A DNA stretch of 64,000 nucleotides from Methanobacterium sp. (GCA_030017655.1 JASEIM010000005.1:46674-110673), one strand, 5' to 3'; shown: positions 53,759 to 63,539, counted from the first letter of the stretch. Notes: a model not told the origin generated them from the sequence alone. Program-made: numbers and translations.

Positions 53759-54279
53759 CTAATGCATAGAGCAGTCCCCTAAATATCCGGGATGTCTCAC
53801 AAATTGATATGGGCCGTATTTACAGACTATTTGACCCCTATCCTTTTGAACACGAACAACAGATGAGAAGAATTTATTTTTCCTTTTTGCCCATAATACG
53901 ATTATCTGCCCTATTGAATACACTAAAGCTGCGATAATAACTACAAAAATAGGAATTCGTGGCGTCCATCCAAACTGCCTGCCGTCCAGGACTGAAATTA
54001 TAAGAACCGCGAAAAAAGCAGGCACAGAAACTATGTAAAAGGTTTTATCCCATGCCTTCATACCTTCCTGGGGTTTTAACCTTTCCTGTATAATTCAGGA
54101 GGTAATAAGAAATAAGGGAGTAGGAGAAAGATAATGTTCAACCCGATATAAATCCATCCCTGCCAGTAGTCAAGACGCCCCGCCAAAATAAACGTTATTG
54201 CTGTTATAAAGGCCATGAAAAAAATGGATCTTAAAATTAATTTTCCCTCAACTTTTCCAAGCTTTCTTTTTTGACTCAT
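53759..54279 (-). pseudogene. Frameshifted and 3'-truncated isoprenylcysteine methyltransferase-like gene
   Basis: Two frames together make one protein of the ICMT-like membrane methyltransferase family. Frame 1 (54279-54076) starts MSQKRKLGKVEGKLI, has membrane segments and stops at PPELYRKG. Frame 2 continues with ERLKPQEGMKAWDKTF and further membrane segments to the family motif GPYQFVRHPGYLG, then stops after DCSMH. The junction sequence AGGAAAGG looks like loss of four bases from AGGAAAGAAAGG. The C-terminal catalytic end is missing. The gene is inactive unless the frame is shifted. Confidence 0.7.
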
Positions 54280-54332
54280 AATATAAATTCTTTACAAAGG
54301 TTTTTACTTCTATTTATCTGAAATTATATCTA

Positions 54333-55106
54333 TTATTCAATTTTTAAACTTGCAATATATTCATATCCTTCAGGAGCATTCTTTTCTGCTCCTTTATCAG
54401 ATAAAATCCCAGCTCCCTTACCAAAATGTTCTGCTGCAACCGTTATGTGGTAAATAGCAATCCCCATACTTATAGTGTTATATTTTTTTACGCGAGGTGC
54501 CTTGTGTTCTTTAACTGCATATGGTTTAGATCCATAAGCATGGATCAAGTTTCTATTTCCACTAAAAAACCATGGCTGGCTGTTACCCGCTGAAGGTGCA
54601 AGACGTGCTGCTTCTAATATTTCATCTGCACCTTTAATGTCGCTTATATCTCTTAGAGATTTCCTTTTAAATTCTGAAACACTTGATCTATGCATTGATC
54701 CTATATCTTGAGGTTTTCCGAAGGCCATTACAATTACAAATTCTAGATCTGAAGCTTTCAGCACCTCTTCCTTTGGTTGTGGAGATCCTAACCAGCAGCT
54801 ACCTATATCATTTCCAGATAGTAAAAGATCCATCTTCTGCAGCATAAAACCAGCATTCACCAGATAATCATTTTTTGGCTCTGAAAATACTGCCAGATAA
54901 TGAGGTGCTTGTTTCTTCTTTTTCTTCGCTTCAACTTCATCTAAGGACAGTATCTTCACTTCTGTTTTAATGTCATTGTACATTGGTTTTAAATTATTTA
55001 ACTCGTTTGAAATTTCTGCAAGCGCATTATCATCAAGTGGGGTTAGATCATATCTTTTAACAGATTTTCTTTTAAATATAGAGTCATAATAATCAACTTT
55101 TTTCAT
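54333..55106 (-). CDS. Nitroreductase-family protein
   Basis: 257 residues resembling the two-repeat nitroreductase-like family (TM1586 type). FKRKSVKRYDLTPLDDNAL at the N-terminus and AARLAPSAGNSQPWFF near residue 170 are FMN-site type motifs, and GMLQ-like NAGFMLQKMDLLLSGNDIGSCW lies near 80-101 (two adjoining parts, NAGFMLQKMDLL and LSGNDIGSCW). Probably a flavoprotein reductase with unknown substrate. The ribosome site GGAGG, 8 nt before the ATG, is supplied by a hairpin element. Confidence 0.82.
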   Translation of the reverse strand: MKKVDYYDSIFKRKSVKRYDLTPLDDNALAEISNELNNLKPMYNDIKTEVKILSLDEVEAKKKKKQAPHYLAVFSEPKNDYLVNAGFMLQKMDLLLSGNDIGSCWLGSPQPKEEVLKASDLEFVIVMAFGKPQDIGSMHRSSVSEFKRKSLRDISDIKGADEILEAARLAPSAGNSQPWFFSGNRNLIHAYGSKPYAVKEHKAPRVKKYNTISMGIAIYHITVAAEHFGKGAGILSDKGAEKNAPEGYEYIASLKIE

Positions 55107-55113
55107 TATTTAG

Positions 55114-55170
55114 CCTCCAAAATCTTTGATTTTGGGGTTCCAAAAATTCATTGAATTTTTGATAACCTCC
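55114..55170 (-). repeat. Composite hairpin element ending on the nitroreductase Shine-Dalgarno
   Basis: Read on the minus strand: GGAGGTTATC, hairpin CAAAAATTC/GAATTTTTG, linker GAACCCC, hairpin CAAAATC/GATTTTG, then GGAGG and, after CTAAATA, the ATG. This is the most regular copy of the family. GGAGG stands at both ends. Confidence 0.78.
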
Positions 55171-55621
55171 AAATAATCCAATTAGATTTTTATTACTAAA
55201 ATTAATAATGTTATGTTTAACTTTAGATTTAATTATCACTCTTCAAAATCTTCAAAAATATATTAAATTCAAATTAAAATAAGAAAATAAAAGATAAATA
55301 GGATATCAAATCTGCCCATTTGTCTGTAACCGATAGGAATACTCTCTTTTGAAGTTACAGAATCTTTTGTGTATAATTTATTTTTATCCATAAATAACGC
55401 CGCTGTATTCTACTGTTCATATTTAACCTATTGTTTATATATTAATAATCTAAATTCATGTATTTAATCATAAAAAGGAAAAATGTAATTATTTAATCAA
55501 TAAAATAGTATGTTAAAATAAATAAAAACCAAAAAATTTTAAATATTTAATTTCTAATTTTATAAACTTACATTAACGTCTAAGAACAAAAGATAAATAT
55601 TAATTAAATATAATTCCAATT
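55171..55621. other. AT-rich divergent region before the ATPase/STAS-like pair
   Basis: About 450 very AT-rich bases. On the minus strand a 40-codon frame (55391-55269) encodes a polar start and a Phe/Ile-rich hydrophobic end, but no ribosome site precedes it, so it is not called as a gene. The plus-strand promoter of the ATPase gene should lie near the right end. Confidence 0.4.
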
Positions 55622-56452
55622 ATGATTAATCCTCCATCATTAGTTAATTGTTTTGCTCAATTTTGCAGAATTAAATCATCACATGATGGTTCCAGCACTT
55701 TAAATTTATTAAGTCATAGATTTTTCTATCCTACAACCTTACTTCCCATTATGGGATATATGGTAGAAAAGAAAATAAATGCAATTGTAAGCCCACAAGT
55801 TCATGGGTATGTATCTGCAATCTTACCTGATTTCTTAGCCAATAAATCATATGTACCTTCTAAAACATATGTACCTTTAAGGCAATTAACACCCAATCAG
55901 CCAGAAATAATGCATAAAACTACTGATGAAATAATAGATTTAGCCGATACTAGTTATGGAGGAGAAGGAGCATTTTTCTATTTATTTACTGAACTAATAA
56001 ATAATATAGAAGATCATTCAAATTCTACAAAAGCATTCATAATGGCTCAAAAATATAAAAAATTAGATTTCACTGAAGCTTGTGTATTTGACAATGGAAT
56101 AACTATTCCTAAGTGTTTTGAAAATCATGACATAAATTTTAGTACTGATTCTGAAGCTATAGAAAAAGCTATGAATGGTAAATCAACAAAAAAAGATCAA
56201 AATGGAAGAGGATGGGGAATAAATACAAATGTTCAAATCTTTACTGAAGGTCTTGATGGAGAAATATTTATAGCCTCACGAGATGGGGCGGTATATATTA
56301 ATAAGGATAAAATAGAAAGATATAGATCAAGTGGAATTTACCATTTAGATGGTACTCTAGTAAGTCTTAGGATTCCAAGAGGATCTATTGATGTAACTAA
56401 ATATTTAGAAAGAAAAGATATTTTGAGGGATAAAAATGCAAGAGAAGTATAG
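55622..56452 (+). CDS. GHKL-type ATPase domain protein (histidine kinase-like ATP-binding protein)
   Basis: 276 residues. The second half has the Bergerat ATP-site boxes: N-box LFTELINNIEDHSNS (about 121-135), G1 VFDNGITIPKCF (about 157-168) and G2 GRGWGINTN (about 198-206). There is no HisKA domain and no membrane segment. The N-terminal 100 residues are unlike anything I recognise. Its 3' end overlaps the STAS-like gene by 17 nt. That coupling of ATPase and STAS-like protein resembles partner-switching regulators (inference). Strongly AT-rich codon use. Confidence 0.75.
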   Translation: MINPPSLVNCFAQFCRIKSSHDGSSTLNLLSHRFFYPTTLLPIMGYMVEKKINAIVSPQVHGYVSAILPDFLANKSYVPSKTYVPLRQLTPNQPEIMHKTTDEIIDLADTSYGGEGAFFYLFTELINNIEDHSNSTKAFIMAQKYKKLDFTEACVFDNGITIPKCFENHDINFSTDSEAIEKAMNGKSTKKDQNGRGWGINTNVQIFTEGLDGEIFIASRDGAVYINKDKIERYRSSGIYHLDGTLVSLRIPRGSIDVTKYLERKDILRDKNAREV

Positions 56453-56747
56453 AATAAGTATAGCTGAATCTATATCGCCAAGATTAGGTTACCGAAGCTC
56501 AGTTGCAGAGCTCTTTAAGTCAATAGAGCATATCCCCCATAAAGGAGTCGAAATTGATTTCAAAGGCACCCAATATATTAGCCGATCATTTGCTCATGAA
56601 TATTTAAAACAAAAAAACTTGACACAAAAAGAAATTAAAGAGAAAAATATTCCACAGAGCATTGCAAAAATGTTTCAGATTGTAACTGATTCTAAAGAAA
56701 AATATAGAATTGAAAGAAAAATACAAAAAACAATTATACTATCTTAA
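56436..56747 (+). CDS. STAS-like (DUF4325) domain protein
   Basis: 103 residues. RISIAESISPRLGYRSSVAE, then VEIDFKGTQYISRSFAHEYL (about 35-54), the core of the STAS-like DUF4325 fold. The conserved Ser sits in YISRSFAHE, where anti-anti-sigma proteins carry their phosphorylated Ser. The ATG lies inside the last codons of the ATPase gene (17-nt overlap), so the proteins are coupled in translation and probably interact. Confidence 0.75.
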   Translation: MQEKYRISIAESISPRLGYRSSVAELFKSIEHIPHKGVEIDFKGTQYISRSFAHEYLKQKNLTQKEIKEKNIPQSIAKMFQIVTDSKEKYRIERKIQKTIILS

Positions 56748-57509
56748 TCTAATTTTTCTTCCTTTTTTCCATTTGATCTATAGTGAAAATTTAGTTGAAT
56801 TAATATTTAATTTCGTTATAGTCGAGTTTAGCGAAATAGACACTAACTCTTGTATCTAAAATTCTCAAATTATATATAAAAAAAAGACTTAACTCATAGA
56901 AAACTATATTTTTCTAAAAAATAACATTATCACAGAAAAATCATTCGTCTTTTAAATTTTGGTTAATATCATATCTACATTCTATTAAGGATTATAAACA
57001 CACGAAAAGTATATATAACACATCAAATAAACCAAATTAATGTCCTTAATCAACTGTATTATAAAGTTATAATTTTTTAATCAGCACAACGGCTCATTTT
57101 TATAAGTATTCAATATACTTTTTTCAATTGTAAGTGGAATATTTCCCTTTTTTAAGGAAATTTTTAGGATTTATACATATAAACTGTATAGAAAATACTG
57201 TTTTATACAATACATTAAAAGGATGAAAAATGCCCAATATAAATAATGATATCCAATTAAAACAAATATTAAATAAAGTTACATCTTTTTTAGCCTATAA
57301 AAATCCTATTTTTAATTATCTTTTATAACAATTTATGATAAAAAATATCTAATTCATAGAAAAACGGATTATAAAAGATACAATTAATCAATTAGGGCAC
57401 AATAATATAATAAAAAATGGAAGGAACAATAAAATGAATTTAAATAAAAAATTAGATTATTTATCGTTGATACGATACAATATCAAATGGAATCCAAGGA
57501 GATCCTATA
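56748..57509. other. Long AT-rich region before the RNase J gene
   Basis: About 760 bases of very high A+T. Two short ATG frames occur: 57231-57329 (32 codons, AAAGGATGAAAA upstream) and 57434-57520 (28 codons, AAGGAACAATAAA upstream), the second overlapping the RNase J start by 11 nt. Neither is certain to be translated. The region adjoins the ATPase/STAS-like pair and could be part of an acquired island. Confidence 0.45.
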
Positions 57510-58868
57510 ATGAGTGTTGAGGTAATAGCAATAGGCGGATATGAAGAAGTAGGAAAAAACATGTCCGCAGTTAAAATCGGAGACGAAATAGTTATCTTCG
57601 ATATGGGAATTCACCTTGACAGAATTCACATTCATGAAGATACAGATATAGCGAAAATGCACAGTCTGGATTTAATCGAAAGAGGAGTTATACCCGATGA
57701 CACCATTATGAAGGAAGTTGATGGTAAAGTAAGGGCAATAGTATTTTCACACGGTCATTTAGATCATATAGGGGCTGTTGCAAAGCTTGCGCACAGATAT
57801 GAAGCACCAATAATAGCAACACCTTACACAATAGCGCTTATAGAGAAAACTTTTAAAGGAGAAAGGAAATTTAAGGGTAGAAACAATCTTCAAGTCCTGA
57901 ATTCTGGTGATATGTTTAGAATATCTTCAGAAATTACCTTGGAGTTTGTACATACAACCCATAGTATACCTCAAGCAGTAACACCTGTTCTTCATACTTC
58001 AGAAGGCAGAATAGTTTATTCCAATGATTTCAAGTTTGATAACCATTTAACACTTTCACCACCACCAGATTACAAGAGATTTAGGGAACTTGGTGAAACT
58101 GGCGTTTTAGCACTTATAGTCGATGCTACCCGTGCAGCAGAGGAAGATCAGGTTAAAACTCACTCTGAAAAGGTGGCAAGGATTGTGCTTAAGGATATAA
58201 TGGAAGAACCTTTGAAAGAAGATAAAGGTATGATAGTAACAACTTTTGCATCCCATATTGAAAGAATTCAAGCCATATGTGACATAGTAAATGAAAGCAA
58301 TCGTAAACTTCTTCTGCTTGGAAGATCAATGGAACGCTACTGTACCCTGGCAGAAAGACTGGGAATACTTAAGCTACCCACTAGTGCAAGTGTTTATGGA
58401 AATCCAAAGGCAATTAATAAGGCGCTTGCACAGGCAAATGAGAATAGATCCCAATATGTTTTAGTGACAACTGGACATCAGGGAGAACCCGATGCACTGC
58501 TCCCAAGAATAGCCAATGATAAGACAATGTTCAATGTCCAGCCAGGAGATAACATTATCATATCAGCACCAGTTATACCAAACCCATTGAATAAGGCCAA
58601 CCGTAACCTTATGGAACACAGGTTAAAATCAAATGGTGCAAGGATATTTACTAATGCTCATGTTTCAGGACATGCAGGACGTGAAGACCATAGAGACTTC
58701 ATAAATATGCTTAATCCTCAACATTTAATACCTGCTCATGGAAACTTGGAAATGTTAACAGCTTATGCAGAACTTGCCGAAGAAGAAGGATATAAAATGG
58801 GAAATAATATCCATATACTTAGAAATGGGCAGGCACAAGTATTTAATGAGAGGCTGGAAGAGCCTTAA
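57510..58868 (+). CDS. rnj: Archaeal ribonuclease J
   Basis: 452 residues of the metallo-beta-lactamase/beta-CASP superfamily. SHGHLDHIGAVAKLAHRYEA supplies the main metal-site histidines (about residues 80-86). TTGHQGEPDALLPRIAN, HVSGHAGREDH and LIPAHGNLEM are the beta-CASP motifs. The N-terminus (IGGYEEVGKNMSAVKIGDE) and length fit the euryarchaeal RNase J group, 5'-3' exonucleases acting on mRNA. GGAGATCCTATA precedes the ATG. Confidence 0.93.
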   Translation: MSVEVIAIGGYEEVGKNMSAVKIGDEIVIFDMGIHLDRIHIHEDTDIAKMHSLDLIERGVIPDDTIMKEVDGKVRAIVFSHGHLDHIGAVAKLAHRYEAPIIATPYTIALIEKTFKGERKFKGRNNLQVLNSGDMFRISSEITLEFVHTTHSIPQAVTPVLHTSEGRIVYSNDFKFDNHLTLSPPPDYKRFRELGETGVLALIVDATRAAEEDQVKTHSEKVARIVLKDIMEEPLKEDKGMIVTTFASHIERIQAICDIVNESNRKLLLLGRSMERYCTLAERLGILKLPTSASVYGNPKAINKALAQANENRSQYVLVTTGHQGEPDALLPRIANDKTMFNVQPGDNIIISAPVIPNPLNKANRNLMEHRLKSNGARIFTNAHVSGHAGREDHRDFINMLNPQHLIPAHGNLEMLTAYAELAEEEGYKMGNNIHILRNGQAQVFNERLEEP

Positions 58869-59166
58869 CATAAAAGGAAAAAATAAATAGAATTATCTTA
58901 AGAGTTAAATTTCATTAACTTTTAAATTACTTGTTTTTAGAGTCTGAAAATATTTTTTAAATATCTTCAGGCAATTAATTCATAATTATCAGTTTTAACA
59001 GCATTTTGCGTTATCAGGTGATATGCTGTAAAACTATATTTTTATGAGTACTAGGATCCTATGTTTTTTGAAATCATTGGGATTAACATTAAACAATTAT
59101 AACTAACAAAAAGAGATGAGCGTTTATTCATTTCGCTCTAAAATATATTAATGGATTGATTGAATT
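58869..59166. other. Intergenic region with the SulP promoter
   Basis: About 300 AT-rich bases. AAAATATATTAA at 59140-59151 is a likely TATA box. It is only about 20 nt before the SulP ATG, which lacks a strong ribosome site, so the transcript may be nearly leaderless. Nothing else is seen. Confidence 0.4.
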
Positions 59167-60699
59167 ATGTCTCTTATGAATAAAATAAAAAATAAAACAA
59201 ACAATTTAAATACGAAAAATGAAATTTTATCAGGTACTACAGTGGCTCTGGCCCTTGTACCAGAAGCAATTGCATTTTCAATAATCGCGAATGTAAGTCC
59301 ATTAGTTGGCCTTTATACTGCATTTATAGTAGGATTGATTACTGCACTTTTTGGCGGAAGGCCGGGAATGATTTCCGGTGCCACAGGAGCAGTAGCCGTT
59401 GTAATTATTGCTTTAGTAGCAAGACACGGTATTGAATATCTATTTGCAGCCGTTATTTTAATGGGCCTTATTCAAATGGCAATTGGATTTTTAAAGCTTG
59501 GAAAATTCATCCGACTTGTACCCCAAGCAGTGATGTTCGGGTTTCTAAATGGTTTAGCAATAGTTATCTTTACCTCACAATTTGCACAATTTCAAACAGC
59601 AGATGGAGGCTGGTTAACTGGTCCTGCCCTCTGGATTATGCTAGGATTTGCAGCATTATCAATGGCAATCATTCATTTCCTACCAAAATTTACTAAAGCA
59701 GTTCCTGGATCTTTAGCTGCAATTGTGGCAGTTTCAGCCATTACAATAGGTTTACAAATCCCAACAAAAACCGTTGGAGATATAGCTTCAATTGCAGGTG
59801 GACTTCCATCATTTCACATACCAATGATACCGCTTAACTTAGAAACATTATACATCATACTTCCCTATTCAATTATTATGGCATTAGTGGGTTTGATTGA
59901 GAGTCTATTAACACTTAATGTTATCGATGAGATGACTGAAACACGTGGAAGAGGAAATAAAGAGAGTGTAGCTCAAGGAGTTGCAAATACCGTTTGTGGT
60001 TTCTTTGGAGGTATGGGTGGCTGTGCTATGATCGGTCAAAGTATCATAAACATTACCTCTGGTGGTAGGAATCGTATTTCTGGAATTACGGCAGCAGTAG
60101 TCTTATTAATAATCATTTTAGCTGGCTCTTCACTTGTAGAAAAGATACCTATGGCTGCATTAGCTGGATTAATGTTTATGGTGGCAATAGGCACATTTGA
60201 ATGGGCTTCACTAAGAATTATAAGAAAAGTACCGAGGACTGATGTAATTGTGATGATAATTGTTGCGGGAGTAACTGTAATGTTCCATAACCTTGCAATT
60301 GCAGTAATTATTGGTGTTATTATATCAGCTCTATCTTTCGCATGGAATAGTGCCAAAAAAATCCATGCACACGTAACATATGATGAAAATCAGGTGAAAC
60401 ACTATGGAATAGATGGACCGCTCTTTTTCGGATCAGTAACTGCTTTCAAGGAAATATTTGACTATAAAAATGATCCTGATGAAATAGTTATAGATTTTAG
60501 TGATTCAAAAGTAATGGATCATTCCGCTATTGAAGCATTAAACTGCATGACTGAAAAATACTCCAAATTAGGAAAAATAGTCCATTTAAAGCATTTAAGT
60601 GAAGACTGCCGACTGCTCTTAGATAATGCATCAGAAATAATTGATGTAAATCTATGGGAAGATCCTCGCTACAAAATAGCTGATAACCAATTAGAATAG
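59167..60699 (+). CDS. SulP-family anion transporter with STAS domain
   Basis: 510 residues. About 11-14 membrane segments span residues 20-400, opening with GTTVALALVPEAIAFSIIA and GLYTAFIVGLITALFGGRPG, the SulP signature. A STAS domain follows (about 410-500, VIDFSDSKVMDHSAIEALN). FGGMGGCAMIGQSIINITSGG is the conserved central loop. Such carriers move sulfate, bicarbonate, molybdate or chloride; the substrate cannot be told from sequence. Monocistronic. Confidence 0.9.
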   Translation: MSLMNKIKNKTNNLNTKNEILSGTTVALALVPEAIAFSIIANVSPLVGLYTAFIVGLITALFGGRPGMISGATGAVAVVIIALVARHGIEYLFAAVILMGLIQMAIGFLKLGKFIRLVPQAVMFGFLNGLAIVIFTSQFAQFQTADGGWLTGPALWIMLGFAALSMAIIHFLPKFTKAVPGSLAAIVAVSAITIGLQIPTKTVGDIASIAGGLPSFHIPMIPLNLETLYIILPYSIIMALVGLIESLLTLNVIDEMTETRGRGNKESVAQGVANTVCGFFGGMGGCAMIGQSIINITSGGRNRISGITAAVVLLIIILAGSSLVEKIPMAALAGLMFMVAIGTFEWASLRIIRKVPRTDVIVMIIVAGVTVMFHNLAIAVIIGVIISALSFAWNSAKKIHAHVTYDENQVKHYGIDGPLFFGSVTAFKEIFDYKNDPDEIVIDFSDSKVMDHSAIEALNCMTEKYSKLGKIVHLKHLSEDCRLLLDNASEIIDVNLWEDPRYKIADNQLE

Positions 60700-60704
60700 A
60701 CTAG

Positions 60705-60732
60705 AATCTATTTTCCCCTTCTTTTTTTTACC
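60705..60732 (+). terminator. T-rich terminator after the SulP gene
   Basis: CTATTTTCCCCTTCTTTTTTTA lies just after the stop, a pyrimidine-rich tract ending in seven T. It is the common archaeal terminator form. The remaining bases to 61023 hold no gene. Confidence 0.45.
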
Positions 60733-61023
60733 TGAATTTTATTTTAAGCTGAGTAATAGGTTGATTTTTCCCCATAATTATTTTTAAATGGTATAACCTT
60801 TTTTCTTTAGGTTTTCCCTTAAGGCTTATGCTATCTCATTCTGCTTTATATTCTCGAAATTTGGTCTGAATAATTTGAAAAAAGGGTGTATTACGTATAT
60901 TTTGCAGCTTAATTTTTTGCATTTTGAATATATGTACAGATAAAATTATTAATAAAATGATACAGACAGAAAAAGTAGATTGGAAACTTTATAATGTTCT
61001 GGAGTTATAGGAGATGTTCATCT

Positions 61024-61926
61024 ATGTCTGTAATTGAAATAAATAATCTAACCAAATATTATGGAAAAGTTAGGGCCTTAAATGGTATAGATATGCAAGT
61101 AGAGCGAGGGGAAGTTTTTGGTTTTATTGGCCCTAATGGGGCAGGTAAATCCACCACACTACGTATTATGATGGGCATGCTCCAAAAAGATAGTGGACGC
61201 GTAAATATTCTAGGTAAAGACCCGTGGTATGATGCGGTAGAATTACACAGACATCTGTCCTATGTTCCAGGTGAAGTAAATCTATGGCCCACCCTCACAG
61301 GAGGGGAAGTAATTGATCTTTTAGGAAGACTCAGAGGAGGTTTCCAGGAAGAACACCGAGAAGAACTCATAGAAATGTTTAAACTTGATCCTACCAAGAA
61401 GTGTGGCGCTTATTCCACAGGCAACAAGCAGAAAGTTGCATTAATATCTTCATTGGTCTCTGATGTTGAATTGTACATTTTTGACGAACCTACCCTTGGA
61501 TTGGATCCTTTAATGGAAGGTTTGTTTCGCCAGTATGTAAGAAAACTTAAAAAAGAGGGTAAAACTATTTTACTATCCAGCCACATATTGTCCGAGGTGG
61601 AAGCCCTCTGTGATAGAGTTAGCATTATCAGGGAAGGTCAGATCATCGAAACCGGCACTTTTGAAGAATTAAGGCATCTCACCCGCACATCTATCACAGT
61701 AGATACTCATAAGCCCATTATTGGCCTGGAAAATCTGGAAGGAATACATAATCTTACTCTAAAAGGTAATCATGCGCAGTTCAGTGTAAATGCTGAGAAA
61801 ATTGATTCAGTGCTGAAATATCTGACACAATTCGGTGTGATTTCACTTTTAAGCGCTCCTCCCACTCTTGAAGAGCTCTTCATACGTTATTATGGTATGG
61901 AATACACTGAAACATATGAGGGGTGA
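61024..61926 (+). CDS. ABC-2-type transporter, ATP-binding subunit
   Basis: About 300 residues from ATG at 61024 (ATAGGAGATG upstream); an ATG at 60994 would add an unlikely tail. Walker A GPNGAGKST (about 38-46), the variant signature YSTGNKQKV typical of drug/lipid exporters, and Walker B LYIFDEPTLGLDP. An extra C-terminal domain follows from about residue 220. Its TGA overlaps the GTG start of the permease (GTGA), so the two are coupled. Confidence 0.93.
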   Translation: MSVIEINNLTKYYGKVRALNGIDMQVERGEVFGFIGPNGAGKSTTLRIMMGMLQKDSGRVNILGKDPWYDAVELHRHLSYVPGEVNLWPTLTGGEVIDLLGRLRGGFQEEHREELIEMFKLDPTKKCGAYSTGNKQKVALISSLVSDVELYIFDEPTLGLDPLMEGLFRQYVRKLKKEGKTILLSSHILSEVEALCDRVSIIREGQIIETGTFEELRHLTRTSITVDTHKPIIGLENLEGIHNLTLKGNHAQFSVNAEKIDSVLKYLTQFGVISLLSAPPTLEELFIRYYGMEYTETYEG

Positions 61927-63539
61927 TTTTCATCATAAAAATAAAAATAGGAGATTTTTCAGGAAGTTTGGCTTTAATTAAATTACTTCTACGCTGGGAC
62001 CGTATAATTTTACCTTTTCTAATTTTGTTCCTGGTTATAATTTTTGTTGGCATTGCTGCCAGCTTTGTTAGTCTTTATGATGATGTTGCGTTGCGAGAGC
62101 TTCTGGTTGTACAGCTTGCTAGTAATCCCGCTATCGTGGCACTTTTAGGATCTGTACAGAACTCTTCATTGGGAGGTCTGGTGGCCTGGCGAAGTTCCGT
62201 AATTGGTCCCATACTGGTGGCCATGGTAAGTATTTTTCTAATGATCCGCCATACTCGTAGTGAGGAAAAAAAAGGACGTCTTGAACTTTTAAATTCTACA
62301 GCAGTGGGCAGACAGGCGGCGCTAGCTTCAGCATTAATAACTACTTGTGGAGCTAATATTCTTATGGGGGTGTTAATTGTCCTATCTTTCATTGGCCTGG
62401 GACTTCCATGGGAAGGTTCACTGGCCATGGCCCTATCCATGACCGCTTTTGGCTGCCTATTTGCTGCTATTGCTGGCGTAGCCGTACAGTTAACTGAAAG
62501 TTCCAGCGATGCTCGGTACATCACGGTTGCTATTTTAATAGCTTTTTTCTTACTTCGCACACTGGGATGGGATGATGGGAGTGTTGTTTGGCTGTCATGG
62601 ATTTCGCCCCTGGGATGGGTTCATCATATCCGTGCCTTTGCCGGTGAACAATGGTGGATTTTTGGATTATTTATTGTTTTAACATTGGTTTTGTTTGTTT
62701 TGGCATACTACCTATCTTCCCTTCGGGATCTGGGGGCTGGAATTTTACCACAAAGAACAGGTCCTGCCAGGGCATCATTTGCTCTGAGTAGTACTCTGGG
62801 GCTGACATGGAAACTTCAAAGAAGAATGCTTATCTTCTGGATATTAGGGTTCGTTATTATGGGTATTATGGGGGGGATCATGGCCCCAACAGTTTCCAAT
62901 ATATTTATTGACAATCCGCAGTTCATGAATCTCCTCTCTCAACTGGTTAAAGGTGCAAAACCAGTGGATATTTTTATAAGTCTGATGTTGGTACTATTTG
63001 GACAAGTATTTGCTATTTATGGAATTTTAGCGGTGTCAAAATTACGTACCGAGGAATCAACTAATCATTCGGAATTTTTGCTCACTAATGCTGTGAATAG
63101 GACTCTTTGGGTTTTTTATAATTTGTTTTTTGCATTTATTGGTCTGACAATACTATTATTTCTATTTGTTTTAAGCTTCAGTATTAGTTATAGTTTAATT
63201 TCAGGTGATATGGGTCAGGATCTGCCCCTATTATTAAGTGCAGCTCTGGTTTATTTACCCGCGATTTTGGTGATGGTAGGACTAACTGTGGCTTTATTTG
63301 GTTTGATACCTCGTTTAACTTCTTTAAGCTGGGTAGCACTGGGATTATTTTTCATAATTAACCTATTAGCTGATTTCTTTGATGTAAATCAATGGATACT
63401 GAATATTTCTCCATTTACACACGTACCTAATTTACTTGTAGGAGATACTGTAGGATGGCCTTTAATTTTGGTTTTGGTAGTTGGGTTGGTACTTATATTC
63501 ATAGGCATAGTTGGATTCCGGCGACGTGATATCGTCTGA
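61923..63539 (+). CDS. ABC-2-type transporter permease (putative antibiotic/polyketide exporter family)
   Basis: 538 residues starting at GTG inside the end of the ATPase gene. About 12 membrane segments in two repeated halves; each half starts with a soluble helix and an LLRWDR- or TWKLQRR-type coupling motif. Resembles large permeases annotated as exporters of polyketide-type compounds in Firmicutes and actinobacteria. Codon use appears richer in G+C than the nearby genes. What is exported is unknown; transfer from bacteria is possible. Confidence 0.85.
   Translation: MIFIIKIKIGDFSGSLALIKLLLRWDRIILPFLILFLVIIFVGIAASFVSLYDDVALRELLVVQLASNPAIVALLGSVQNSSLGGLVAWRSSVIGPILVAMVSIFLMIRHTRSEEKKGRLELLNSTAVGRQAALASALITTCGANILMGVLIVLSFIGLGLPWEGSLAMALSMTAFGCLFAAIAGVAVQLTESSSDARYITVAILIAFFLLRTLGWDDGSVVWLSWISPLGWVHHIRAFAGEQWWIFGLFIVLTLVLFVLAYYLSSLRDLGAGILPQRTGPARASFALSSTLGLTWKLQRRMLIFWILGFVIMGIMGGIMAPTVSNIFIDNPQFMNLLSQLVKGAKPVDIFISLMLVLFGQVFAIYGILAVSKLRTEESTNHSEFLLTNAVNRTLWVFYNLFFAFIGLTILLFLFVLSFSISYSLISGDMGQDLPLLLSAALVYLPAILVMVGLTVALFGLIPRLTSLSWVALGLFFIINLLADFFDVNQWILNISPFTHVPNLLVGDTVGWPLILVLVVGLVLIFIGIVGFRRRDIV

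Noticed and set aside
55269..55391. A 40-codon minus-strand frame upstream of the ATPase gene
   Set aside because: Protein-like in parts but without a ribosome site, second copy or recognisable family; kept only as a note in the intergenic entry.
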